Shown here: positions 52,819 to 60,872 of the stretch, piece after piece
Numbering within the stretch: the first letter of the stretch is position 1
Layout of the letters: each line of letters opens with the position of its first letter
NCBI GenBank assembly: GCA_019634635.1
Contig: JAHCBB010000031.1
Span: 1-60,872 of the forward strand
Direction: 5' to 3'
DNA: 60,872 nt
Source: Verrucomicrobiia bacterium
Lineage (GTDB): Bacteria; Verrucomicrobiota; Verrucomicrobiia; Limisphaerales; UBA9464
Translations under genes and position numbers: made by a program
Notes under the pieces: generated by a model
Database searches by the model: none
Told to the model about the DNA's origin: nothing
Seen by the model: only the letters and a program-made list of their open reading frames with translations

Positions 52819-55800
52819 TCACAGGGCGAGCTGCTGGCTGCACAGGTGGAAGTAGAGGCCGCGCCCGGCGATCAGTTCCTCATGGGTGCCCGACTCCACG
52901 ATGCGCCCGCGGTCGAGGACCACAATGTGGTCGGCGTCCCGCACCGTGCTGAGCCGGTGGGCGATGACGAAGCTGGTCCGGTCCTCCAGCACCTGTCGCA
53001 GATTGTCCTGGATGGCCCGTTCGGACTCCGTATCCAGTGCGCTGGTCGCCTCGTCAAAGATGAGCACCGGCGGGTCCCGGTACAGGGCGCGGGCGATGGC
53101 GATGCGCTGCCGCTGGCCGCCGGAGAGCGCGATTCCGGACTCGCCGATGCGCGTCTCATAGCCGAGGGGCAGGCGGGAGATAAAGTCGTGGGCGTTCGCA
53201 AGGTGGGTGGCCCGCAGGACACGCTCGAAGTCCGGTTCCCGGTCCCCGAAGGCGACGTTGCGGAGGATGGTGTCCGAAAAGATGTGGTTCTCCTGAAGCA
53301 CGATCCCGATGCGCCGGCGCAGGTCGCGCAGGTTGACGGTTTGCAGGTCCACGTTGTCGTACAGGATGCTGCCCTCGGTGGGCTGCACCAGTCCGGCCAG
53401 CAGCTTGACCAGGGTGGTCTTGCCGGAGCCGCTGCGGCCCACGATGGCCACGGTCTTGCCGGGGGCGACCCGCAGGTTGATGCCGGAGAGGATGGCCGGC
53501 GACTCGGGCCCCCCGTAGCGGAACCCGACGTTCCGGAACTCCACCTGTCCCTCCAGGGACGGCACCGGCTTGAGGCGCGACCGATCCCGGCCCTGCTCGG
53601 GCTCGGACTCGAAGAGGTCCCCAAGGCGGTTCAGCAGCACGGTCATCCACTGCAGGTGGTCCCAGACCCCGAGCGTTCGGAAGATCGCATTTGCGGCCAT
53701 GGCCAGCAGGGTGTTGAACGCCACAAACCGCCCCACGGTGAGGCTGCCCTCGACCACCAGATGCGCGCCGAACCACAGGAACAGGCCCCCCGACAGCAAT
53801 CCGAGGATCTGGATCGCGCTCTGGTAGGACATCATGATGAAGCTGCCCCGGAGCAGGCCCTGGGACACGCTGAGAAACTGCGCCAGCAGGGCCTCGCGAA
53901 AGGCGGGCTCCGCCGCCGAGGCCTTCACCGCCTCGATGCCCTTGATCGCATCAATCTGGTACGAGCTGTACCGTGAATGGCTGGCCTCCAGCCGCGCGAA
54001 CAGCGGCCGCAGCACCCGCCGGGAGAATCCCATGAGCCCGAGGTAGAGCGGGAGCGTCGCAAGGAAGACCAGCGTGAGCGGGATGCTGTACAGCGCCATC
54101 AGGAGCACGCACCCCGTGAATTGGATCAGCGCCAGCAGGCTGCCGATGCCGTGCTCGACCACGAACTCCCGGATTTCCCGGGCGCCATCCAGCCGGCGCT
54201 GGATGTCTCCGGTGCGCCGGTTGTTGAAGTACGCCATGGGCAGGTCGAGCAGTCGGCGTGTCAGGTAATCCAGGATGGCGCAGTCCACCTGCACCGTCGC
54301 GAAGCTCAGCAGGTATTTCTGGAGGAGGTTGCAGGCGACCAGTCCCGCCAGCGCGGCGGCCATGCCCAGGATCACCTGGCGGAGGAGATCCAGTTCCTGG
54401 TCCACGATCACGCGATCCACCACCACCTGGGTGCCCACGGGCAGCACCAGTTGCAGCGCGGTCACCGCGAGCGCCAAGAGCAGCGCCTGGAGGAAGGTGC
54501 CTCGATGCCGGGCGAGGAACGGAAGCATCCAGGCCCATGAACCGCCGCCTTCGGGGGCCCGTTCGAACGCCTCGGTGTAGTCAAACAGGGCGACGTACCC
54601 CGACCACAATTCGCTGAACTCGGCCCGCGGGACCTTGCGATGTCCCGTGGCGGGATCCACCAGCCAGACATGGGTTTCGGAGACGTGCTCCACCACGAGC
54701 CAGTGGCGGCCTTCCCAGTGCGCGATGGCCGGGAGCGGCATCTGGTCCAGATGGCGTCGCGACGCCTTGACCCCGCGTGCCGCCAACCCGAGCTCCGTCG
54801 CGGCCGAGCACAGGGCCTCGAGGCTGGTGCCGTCCGGTCCCACGTGGCACAGCTCGCGGATGCGCGCGAGGTTCACCCGCCGCCCGAAATGCCGGCACAC
54901 CATCGCGAGGCAGGCGGCGCCGCAGTCCATCTCGTCAATCTGCTGCACCAGCGGGATCCGCCGGATCCGCCCTTTGCGACTTCGGAAGAGCCCCCGCTCA
55001 TCCGCGAACGGCTCCTCGGTGTCCGCGGCCTCCGGGTGGGCCTCCGGACGTTCCTCGGTGCCTGCCGGAAGCAGTTCCTGGGCGAAATCCAGAGGCAGCC
55101 GTGCGCGGGCTTTGGCCTCGTACAGGGCGCGGCGCTCCACGAGGAGCCGTTCGATTTCAGGGAACTGCCGATCCAGATCGGCGACGTCCTCCGGGGACAG
55201 GGACAGCAGGCGGCAGTCGGAGGCCGCCTCAACGCTGGCGGCCCTGGGCTCCCCGGTGAGCACCGACAGCTCCCCAAAATAGTCGCCTTCCCGGAAGAAG
55301 GCCACATTGACGGCGCGATCCGGGGGGCCGGTAAAGATCCGCACCCGGCCCTCCCGCACGATGTACATCGGGCCGGCCGGATCCCCCTGCCGGATCAGGG
55401 TCGCTCCCTTGGGAAACTCGACGGGCTTCAGCCGGTCTATGAGTGCTCGCAGCGCGGGTGCGGGCAGGCGCCCAAAGTGGCTGTACGTGTAAAGAAAGCT
55501 GTGCAGCGCCCGCCAGCGCGAGAGCAGCTCCAGGGAGTGCAGCAGGTCGGGATACCGCGCCACCAGCTCCTGGAAATCCACCCGGCCCAGCCGCAGGACG
55601 TCGGCGGCGGTGCTGCACCGGACGGTGGTGGTGCGTGGCTGGCTCTGGAGCAGCGCGCTCTCGCCGAATTCGTGGCCCGGTTGGAGGCGGAAGAGTGTCA
55701 CCTCGCTTCCGTCCGCCTGCTCCTTCAGCACCCGCGCCCTGCCGGTGATCAGCACGTAAAAGGCGTCCGCCGCCTCTCCCTGCCGGATGATCGTGTCGCC

Positions 55801-55911
55801 GAAGTCGTAGTGGATGAGCTGGAAGCGGTCGCGTACCTCCTCGAGGTGCGCCGGCTGCAGGAATCGCGCGAAGGACGTGGTGCGCAGGATTTCCTCGGCC
55901 CGGGGCGTCAT
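52819..55911 (-). CDS. C39-peptidase ABC exporter with two cyclic-nucleotide-binding domains
   Basis: The 1030-residue membrane protein has two CNB domains: about 10-125 (FGESALLQSQPRTTTV) and about 135-260 (FGELSVLTGEPRAASV, with the phosphate-binding Arg). Next is a peptidase C39 domain (about 318-440) with complete catalytic set: Gln324, Cys330 (QQIDEMDCGAACL), His403 (GRHWLVV), Asp419 (LVDPATG). Six membrane helices follow (about 455-755) and a nucleotide-binding domain with Walker A GRSGSGKTT from 825, signature LSGGQRQRIAIARAL and IFDEATSALD. It should cleave a leader at a double-Gly-type site and export the product. The ATG at 55911 overlaps the upstream stop; two CNB domains suggest gating by cAMP or cGMP. 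Confidence 0.95.
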   Translation of the reverse strand: MTPRAEEILRTTSFARFLQPAHLEEVRDRFQLIHYDFGDTIIRQGEAADAFYVLITGRARVLKEQADGSEVTLFRLQPGHEFGESALLQSQPRTTTVRCSTAADVLRLGRVDFQELVARYPDLLHSLELLSRWRALHSFLYTYSHFGRLPAPALRALIDRLKPVEFPKGATLIRQGDPAGPMYIVREGRVRIFTGPPDRAVNVAFFREGDYFGELSVLTGEPRAASVEAASDCRLLSLSPEDVADLDRQFPEIERLLVERRALYEAKARARLPLDFAQELLPAGTEERPEAHPEAADTEEPFADERGLFRSRKGRIRRIPLVQQIDEMDCGAACLAMVCRHFGRRVNLARIRELCHVGPDGTSLEALCSAATELGLAARGVKASRRHLDQMPLPAIAHWEGRHWLVVEHVSETHVWLVDPATGHRKVPRAEFSELWSGYVALFDYTEAFERAPEGGGSWAWMLPFLARHRGTFLQALLLALAVTALQLVLPVGTQVVVDRVIVDQELDLLRQVILGMAAALAGLVACNLLQKYLLSFATVQVDCAILDYLTRRLLDLPMAYFNNRRTGDIQRRLDGAREIREFVVEHGIGSLLALIQFTGCVLLMALYSIPLTLVFLATLPLYLGLMGFSRRVLRPLFARLEASHSRYSSYQIDAIKGIEAVKASAAEPAFREALLAQFLSVSQGLLRGSFIMMSYQSAIQILGLLSGGLFLWFGAHLVVEGSLTVGRFVAFNTLLAMAANAIFRTLGVWDHLQWMTVLLNRLGDLFESEPEQGRDRSRLKPVPSLEGQVEFRNVGFRYGGPESPAILSGINLRVAPGKTVAIVGRSGSGKTTLVKLLAGLVQPTEGSILYDNVDLQTVNLRDLRRRIGIVLQENHIFSDTILRNVAFGDREPDFERVLRATHLANAHDFISRLPLGYETRIGESGIALSGGQRQRIAIARALYRDPPVLIFDEATSALDTESERAIQDNLRQVLEDRTSFVIAHRLSTVRDADHIVVLDRGRIVESGTHEELIAGRGLYFHLCSQQLAL

Positions 55912-56966
55912 GCGGTGTCCCCCATGGGGACGTGCCACCGCACCTCCCGTTTCTCCAGGCGACCGAGGTGGCGGTTCATCAGCAGCGCTTCCACGGCGTC
56001 GGCCACGGCCGGGTCGGAGAGCACCGGTTCCTCCTCATCCAACACCCGGCAGACGCAATGCCGTCCTCCTTCGGATGGCGGGTGCAGGGTTCGGCCGGGA
56101 AGGGCTCCGGCCAGGTGCGGGTGCCAGGACTCGGGATACGCGCCGACCGCGGCTGAACGGGTGGACAGCGGGGAGCCGGATTCTGCGGCCACGGCCTCGA
56201 GGCTCATGCCGTCCGCGGTCACGCACAGGTAGGCCTCCTGGGCCGCCGTCTCCGAATCGAACTCGGCCACCAACAGGTCCATCCGCACCAAGCGGCTGCG
56301 GATCTCCAGCAGGCCCTCCGCCTGCCGGGCCGGGGCCCGCAGGTCCTGCCGGACCCGTTCCATCGCCTGCTGCCCCGCCAGCACGTCGTCCCGCATTGCC
56401 GGACCGAGTTCGAGATTCCGACACCAGGTTTCGAAGGCGTCGGCTCCAATCCCGCGGGCCAACCGGAACGCCTCCACAAGCGCGGGATCGGATCCGGCCA
56501 CCTTCGGGGTCAGGAGGCGCGCCACCTGCTCCCGGGCGAAACGCCGCGCGAAGGTGTGGAAGCCTCCGGACAGGACCAGGTCCGGCGCCCAGGCGCCTGC
56601 CACGGCCTCGTCGGATAGCTTGACGCGCTCGGGAAACATCCCGGCCGGCGGACGCCAGTGCCTTCGGACGAAATGATCGCTGAGGTCGTCGGTCGTCAGG
56701 CCAAACTGGTCGAGCCATTGTTCCGTTTCCTCAACGGTGACCAGGCCATGGGCGTAACGGAATTCGTCCATCAACGCTTCGACCGCCTCGATGTCGGCCT
56801 CACGCCCCTCGGCCGCCGCAAGGGCTTCCTGCTGGAGGCGGCGGCGGGTTTCGTCGAGCGCGGGCTCCAGGTCGCCGCGAATTGCGGCTGCAAGGACCAC
56901 ATCGCATATGCGGAAGCGGTGGTCCCGAATCTCGAACGCGAGCCGCTCGCGCCAGGTGACGGGCAT
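55908..56966 (-). CDS. Parvulin/PpiC-related protein of the peptide-export cassette
   Basis: The 352-residue protein has no signal peptide. The N-terminal helical part (about 1-200) includes WRERLAFEIRDHRFRICDVV and LTTDDLSDHFVRRHWRPPAG. The C-terminal part (about 225-340) follows the parvulin order EFDSETAAQEAYLCV, GMSLEAVAAESG, YPESWHPHLAGALPGRTLHP, CVCRVLDEEEPVLSDP. It resembles SurA/PpiC-type chaperones and, from memory, the putative peptide-maturation proteins found beside C39 exporters. It may fold or hold the export substrate in the cytoplasm. Its stop overlaps the exporter ATG (ATGA). The ATG at 56966 was chosen; the frame extends to a TTG at 57047. Confidence 0.75.
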   Translation of the reverse strand: MPVTWRERLAFEIRDHRFRICDVVLAAAIRGDLEPALDETRRRLQQEALAAAEGREADIEAVEALMDEFRYAHGLVTVEETEQWLDQFGLTTDDLSDHFVRRHWRPPAGMFPERVKLSDEAVAGAWAPDLVLSGGFHTFARRFAREQVARLLTPKVAGSDPALVEAFRLARGIGADAFETWCRNLELGPAMRDDVLAGQQAMERVRQDLRAPARQAEGLLEIRSRLVRMDLLVAEFDSETAAQEAYLCVTADGMSLEAVAAESGSPLSTRSAAVGAYPESWHPHLAGALPGRTLHPPSEGGRHCVCRVLDEEEPVLSDPAVADAVEALLMNRHLGRLEKREVRWHVPMGDTA

Positions 56967-57086
56967 GGACTTGCTGGGAATCCTGGCAGTCACTTTGCGG
57001 AATGCGATGGCCGCTGCGGAGCATGATCGTCCGGAGGGGCACTTCAATCTGGAAACGACGCGGGAGACAACAGCGATCCGGCCCGA

Positions 57087-58781
57087 TCACCGGGCGGCGA
57101 GGAACGCCTGCAGTTCGCCGGCCAGCGCGCCACCAAAGCCGGGAATCTCCTCAATCTCCTCGCGGGTGGCACGGCGCAGGCGCTGGACGGAACCGAATCG
57201 CTTCAGCAGGGCCCGCTTCCGTGTTTCGCCAATGCCCGGGAACTCGTCGAGCAGGCTTTCCGAAATGCGTCGCAACCGCAGTTGCGCGTTGTAGGTGTTG
57301 GCGAACCGGTGGGCTTCGTCCCGCACCCGCTGCAGAAGCTTCACGGCCGGACTGTCGAGCCCAAGCCGCAGCGGCTCGGGGCGGTTTGGCAGATGGATCT
57401 CTTCATTTTCCTTGGCCAGGCCCAGGATGGGAATGCTCCCGAGTCCCAGGGCGGACAGCTCGGCGCACGCGGCGTTGAGTTGGCCGCGTCCGCCGTCCAC
57501 CAGAATCAGGTCGGGAAGCCGCGCCCGTGTCCCGGGCGGCGGCACCCACGGGATATCCGCTTCCGGCGCGGTCCCGGAATTGCGGTCGGCCCGGCGTGCG
57601 ACGGCAACGGCGACGGCCGCGGCATCGGCATCCCGGCGCAGGCGGCGTCCGCGGGACGCCCGGGTGACGTCGTCCACCACCCGCTGGAGTTCGGCAGGTG
57701 ACGCCTCGCCATCCCCCGCGATGCCGCGTTCCGGACGCCCGGTGCGCAGCTCGTTGAGCAGCCGCGTGTACCGTCGCTGGATCGTCTCCGCCATGCTGGC
57801 GAAGTCGTCCTGCTGCGTGACGGACTTCATGCGGAACCGCCGGTAGGCCGAGCGGTCCGGGCGCCCGTGCCAGAAGCTGACCATGGAGGCCACGACGAAT
57901 GTCCCGCTGATGTTGGAGATGTCGAAGCCCTCGATCCGTGCGGGTGGTGCCGGCAGGTCCAGCACGCGGGCGAGCTCGCGAAGGTCGGATTCCGGGTTGA
58001 CGGCGATCGGCAGGGTGTAGGGGACGCGCTCGAATTTCTCCGTCTTCTGTGTCGTGCGCTTGAGATCCTTGAGGGCATCGCGCAATTGGGCCGCCTTCTC
58101 GTAATCGAGGGCCGTCGCCGCGCGCCGCATTTCGGCCTCCAGTTCGTGGTGCAGTTCCTCGGTCTGCCCCTCGAGGAACTCAATGCCGGCGCGCACCTGG
58201 GCCAGGTACTGTTCCCGCGAGACATTGCCGATGCAGGGGGCGGTGCAGTGCCGGAGATTGCCGTAAAGGCAGTGGCGGTAGTCGGATTCCCCGGGCGTCA
58301 GGGGCCGGCAACCGCGCAGGTGGAATTTGCGGCGCATCAGTGTGAGGGCGCGCCGCACGCTGCCCGAATGGGCAAAGGGGCCGAAGTACATGCAGCCGTC
58401 CTCCTTGCGCAACCGCGTCAGGGTGAAGCGCGGGATGGGGTCGTTGAGGTTGACCTTGAGCAGCAGGAAGCGCTTGTCGTCGCGGAAATCAATGTTGAAG
58501 CGCGGACGGAACTCCTTGATGAGCTTGCCCTCCAGCAGCAGCGACTCCGGCTCGCTCCGGACCACATGCCAGTCGAAGTCGTGGATGGCTTCCACGAGGG
58601 CGTTGAACTTCAGGTCCCATCCGAGGCGTCGCGACGGGTGAAAGTATTGGGACACGCGCTTGCGCAGGTCGCGGGCCTTGCCCACGTAGATCACCGTCCC
58701 GAAACGATCCTTGTGCAGGTACACGCCGGGACGGTGCGGCACCTGCGACAGCTTGTTTCGGATGTGGTCGGTGACGGGCAT
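57087..58781 (-). CDS. uvrC: UvrABC excinuclease subunit C
   Basis: The 564-residue protein has an N-terminal GIY-YIG nuclease domain (GVYLHKDRFGTVIYVGKARD). A four-Cys region follows (KFHLRGCRPLTP, YRHCLYGNLRHCTAPCIG), then a UVR interaction helix (ALDYEKAAQLRDALKDL) and an RNase-H-like second nuclease domain with FDISNISGTF and DLILVDGGRGQL. The C-terminal tandem HhH (FPGIGETRKRALLKRFGS) is complete. UvrC makes the two incisions in nucleotide excision repair. A variable alanine- and arginine-rich insert (about 375-405, DADAAAVAVAVARRADR) lies before the second domain. It is the first gene of the minus-strand run leading into the peptide-export cassette, 120 bp upstream of the parvulin gene. 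Confidence 0.96.
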   Translation of the reverse strand: MPVTDHIRNKLSQVPHRPGVYLHKDRFGTVIYVGKARDLRKRVSQYFHPSRRLGWDLKFNALVEAIHDFDWHVVRSEPESLLLEGKLIKEFRPRFNIDFRDDKRFLLLKVNLNDPIPRFTLTRLRKEDGCMYFGPFAHSGSVRRALTLMRRKFHLRGCRPLTPGESDYRHCLYGNLRHCTAPCIGNVSREQYLAQVRAGIEFLEGQTEELHHELEAEMRRAATALDYEKAAQLRDALKDLKRTTQKTEKFERVPYTLPIAVNPESDLRELARVLDLPAPPARIEGFDISNISGTFVVASMVSFWHGRPDRSAYRRFRMKSVTQQDDFASMAETIQRRYTRLLNELRTGRPERGIAGDGEASPAELQRVVDDVTRASRGRRLRRDADAAAVAVAVARRADRNSGTAPEADIPWVPPPGTRARLPDLILVDGGRGQLNAACAELSALGLGSIPILGLAKENEEIHLPNRPEPLRLGLDSPAVKLLQRVRDEAHRFANTYNAQLRLRRISESLLDEFPGIGETRKRALLKRFGSVQRLRRATREEIEEIPGFGGALAGELQAFLAAR

Positions 58782-58847
58782 TGGCCGGATGACGCGTCAG
58801 GATGCCCCGCGTCCCCAAGCCCGGCAAGCCGCCCCGGGGAGCGTCCC

Positions 58848-59431
58848 ATGCATCCCGAAGCTGTTGGTGTTCGAGCTGAACGACCGGCATGTTTGGAGAG
58901 CGTCGTGGAGCGGGACCGCTTGCGCGGAGCCTGCTGCCGGGCGGCGGGTTGGCAGCATCTCGGCAGGACCCGCGGTTCGACCCGCCGATGCCAGGACTTC
59001 TATGAGGACACCCAGCATCCCAAGGAACTGCGGGTGCGGGCGCTGAGTCGGCAGGGTCTGGGGGAGTTGCGCCGGCCCGGACCGCCCGCGCACCTGCGGG
59101 GCCCGGGCGCCAAGCCGCCACCCCCGGCATGTCCGGTGCCGACCGCCCAGTTGGACTTGCTGCGGGAACACTTCCGAAAGCAGGTTTGTGATTTTTGGGA
59201 TCCCTGCGGGGTGCGTCATCCCCTGCCAGCGATCTTGACGATCCTGGCCCTGGCGGTGTGCGCGGGCTGCCGCGGGCCGGAGGCCGTTGCCGAGTTCGCT
59301 CAAGGGCTGAATCACCACCAGCGGGCCGCCTTCGTTGCCGGCCCCGGCGTGGAAAATCCCGCCAGTACGAGATCCCCAGCGCGTAACGACTGCCAACATC
59401 TATTGTCAATCACTGGCCGAAGCGACAGGGC
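58848..59431 (+). pseudogene. Remnant of a DruA/DUF4338-ISAs1-like transposase
   Basis: The frame reads ERPACLESVVERDRLRGACC, then CRAAGWQHLGRT, matching the DUF4338/DruA motif LLETFVxxxRFxGTxYxAANWxxxGxT. It then passes into LDLLREHFRKQV, GVRHPLPAILTILALAV and EAVAEFAQGLN, which match the ISAs1-type DDE transposase-associated N-terminal domain. After about 59340 the similarity jumps between frames (RGKSRQYEIPSA in one, NIYCQSLAEATG in another) and ends. The DDE catalytic domain and terminal repeats were not found. It is a truncated, frameshifted insertion-sequence relic between uvrC and the ATPase. Confidence 0.65.
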
Positions 59432-60605
59432 TTATGACAGTTCCAGCACCGATCTGCCGGTCCCGCGCAACACCGGCTCCACGGGCAGCGCCCGGATGCC
59501 TTGCCGGACTGGGAACTCCCGTTCCCCATGGTGCAGGACGACTCCCTCGTGGATGGCGCCGTCGTCCAGGGCCTGAGCGAGGCCTGCCGCATCCCGAGAA
59601 CCAATGGCCGCCGCCAGCTTGATCTCGACCCCGATCCGCCGGTCCCCACGGTCAATGATCAAGTCCACTTCGGAGCCCGAGTGGGTGCGGTGAAACCAAA
59701 AGCGGCTCGAAGGACACTCCAGCGACTCCAAGGCAACCATGTTCTCAAGGACGAACCCCTCCCACGACCCTCCCCGCTGCGCACTCCGCTTCAATGCTTC
59801 GACATCACGCACGCCCAGCAGGTGGTGCAGTAGACCGCTGTCCCGGACATACACCTTCGGCGCCTTGACGAGCCGCTTCCCGAGATTGGCGTGGTACGGC
59901 CGCAGCCGGCGGACGAGGAAATGCGCCTCGAACAGGTCCAGAAGATTGAGGAGCGTGTGATGGGTGATTCCCAGAGCCCGCCTCAGGCTCGAGGCGTTCA
60001 GCAGACCGCCCTGCTGTCCGGCCAGCATCGCCAGCAGGGTGTGGCACTGGATTGGGGACTGTTTGGTACCGAACTGGGCCATGTCCCGCTCGACGAACGT
60101 CCGCACGTATTGATCCTCCCAGTCCTCCCATGCCGCATCGCTGTCGGCGAACAACGCATCCGGGAACCCGCCCCGGTGCCAGAGGGATTCGATGGCGACG
60201 TTTGGAACCTCAGCCGCCAGAAACGGCGTCAACTCCACCATCCCCACCCGACCTGCCAGCGACTCGGAGACGTCGCGGATCAACGCCGGGTTTACCGATC
60301 CCAACAGGAAGGACTGGCCGTTTCGCCGTTGATCCTCATCCACGCGACCCCTCAGGATTGTGAGAATCTCCGGGAGGCGATGGACTTCATCGAGGATCAG
60401 GGGCGGGGGAAAATCCGGAGTGCCAACTCGGGACCCCGGAGAACAGGCGGCGGTCGGAGGGCTTCTCAAGGTCGAAGTAGGTGAACCCCAGGCCTTGCCG
60501 GGCCAGAGTTGTTTTTCCCGATTGCCGCGGCCCCAGGAGGGTTACGACCGGAAACCTCCGAGCCAGCTCAAGGACTTGACTCGTCGCCCGACGCTCAACG
60601 GTCAC
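59432..60605 (-). pseudogene. AAA/DUF4143 ATPase broken by frameshifts
   Basis: The minus strand first encodes VTVERRATSQVLELARRFPV and Walker A LGPRQSGKTTLARQ, then LGFTYFDLEKPSDRRLFSG. In another frame it continues with the Walker B part LILDEVHRLPEILTILRGRV, GSVNPALI and the DUF4143 C-terminal domain through to 59432 (QYVRTFVERDMAQFG, FWFHRTHSGSEVDLIIDRG). Between them, near 60420-60450, the third frame has PELALRIFP, so at least two small indels (or one net +1) separate the halves. Such ATPases are common accessory genes of unknown role. The GTG at 60605 is the assumed start. Sequencing error rather than real decay is possible. Confidence 0.75.
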
Positions 60606-60608
60606 CGG

Positions 60609-60872
60609 TTGCAAGATGGCATTCCGGATTCCAATTTTCAACCCTTTACAGGGCGACCTTTCCGTTGGGATCAGAACGGCCGGTCGCATGCGGAGGCGCG
60701 GGGAGGATCGGTCTACGGCGTCGCCGGGGCCGGGCGGATCATCTCCTACCTTCGGCATTGGGCCTGCAGCTACAACGCCTGGGTGACGATGACCGGCCAT
60801 CGGGGCGGTCCCAATATGTCCGGGTTCCATGACTCCGATCCCACGATCAAATTCCTGCTACCAATGACAATT
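60609..60872 (+). CDS. Unidentified partial reading frame at right edge
   Basis: A frame open to the window end reads ...FRWDQNGRSHAEARGGSVYG, then VAGAGRIISYLRHWACSYNA and WVTMTGHRGGPNMSGFHDSD. Third codon positions are mostly G or C to about 60840, which supports coding, but the final codons are not. TTG at 60609 is the first possible start; the start and 3' end may lie elsewhere. No family is recognised, and it may be a gene fragment in the decayed region. Confidence 0.3.
   Translation, partial: MQDGIPDSNFQPFTGRPFRWDQNGRSHAEARGGSVYGVAGAGRIISYLRHWACSYNAWVTMTGHRGGPNMSGFHDSDPTIKFLLPMTI

Noticed and set aside
1..60872. CRISPR array, tRNA, rRNA, prophage or integrase genes
   Set aside because: No regularly spaced repeats, RNA-gene folds, integrase motifs or phage structural genes were recognised on reading both strands.

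Overview
This is a GC-rich window of bacterial chromosome with about 45 protein genes on both strands, no recognisable tRNA or rRNA and no CRISPR array. It most likely comes from a member of the Verrucomicrobiota or a related PVC lineage (inference). The evidence is a very large exported protein with a C-terminal haem motif of the PVC type (35.5-38.7 kb), pseudopilin-like proteins of the Verrucomicrobia/Planctomycetes type, a Cys-type exported sulfatase beside its maturase, and exported proteins carrying a small YxLxxSxxLxxW...FRL module common in this phylum. Many start codons have no clear Shine-Dalgarno sequence, and several genes start with GTG.

Layout. 0-3.8 kb: two pseudopilin-like sequences, an MBOAT O-acyltransferase with an SGNH-like partner (probable surface-glycan acylation), and a small membrane protein. 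3.9-7.5 kb: transcription-repair coupling factor Mfd. 7.6-11 kb: radical-SAM sulfatase maturase convergent with an exported sulfatase. 11.2-17 kb: zinc-ribbon protein, secreted beta-propeller, tiny membrane protein, fasciclin-domain protein and a di-iron metallo-beta-lactamase-fold protein. 17.4-21.4 kb: the broken tail of a four-carbon sugar-acid kinase overlaps a 1278-residue exported glycosidase-like/serine-hydrolase fusion. 21.4-25 kb: a MacAB-type export system. 25-29 kb: Nudix hydrolase, a small protein, two tandem cyclophilins (one cytoplasmic, one exported), a RodZ-like protein and an EamA-type transporter.

28.9-35 kb: left-handed beta-helix acyltransferase-like protein, AlgE-like outer-membrane channel, DinG-like helicase, FolB and a HAD-Nudix fusion. 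35.5-42.3 kb: the giant PVC haem protein, an unknown protein, an exported esterase and an exported PQQ-type propeller. 42.5-51.6 kb: OPT transporter, DUF554 protein, TPR membrane protein, UDP-glucose dehydrogenase, MutT-like Nudix, UlaG-like lactonase, PfkB sugar kinase and ApbE flavin transferase. 51.6-58.8 kb: a minus-strand run of uvrC, a parvulin-like foldase, a C39-peptidase ABC exporter with two N-terminal cyclic-nucleotide-binding domains, and its HlyD adaptor. This looks like a dedicated peptide-maturation and export machine whose substrate is not encoded next to it.

58.8 kb to the right end is a decayed accessory region: a DruA/DUF4338-plus-ISAs1-like transposase remnant, a frameshifted AAA/DUF4143 ATPase and an unidentified partial reading frame.

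Shared themes are export and envelope work (two HlyD-type adaptors, two ABC exporters, three prolyl isomerases, many signal peptides), handling of acidic or acylated polysaccharides (sulfatase, MBOAT, esterase, AlgE-like channel, UDP-glucuronate synthesis) and three separate Nudix domains. Family assignments are from motif recognition without database searches.
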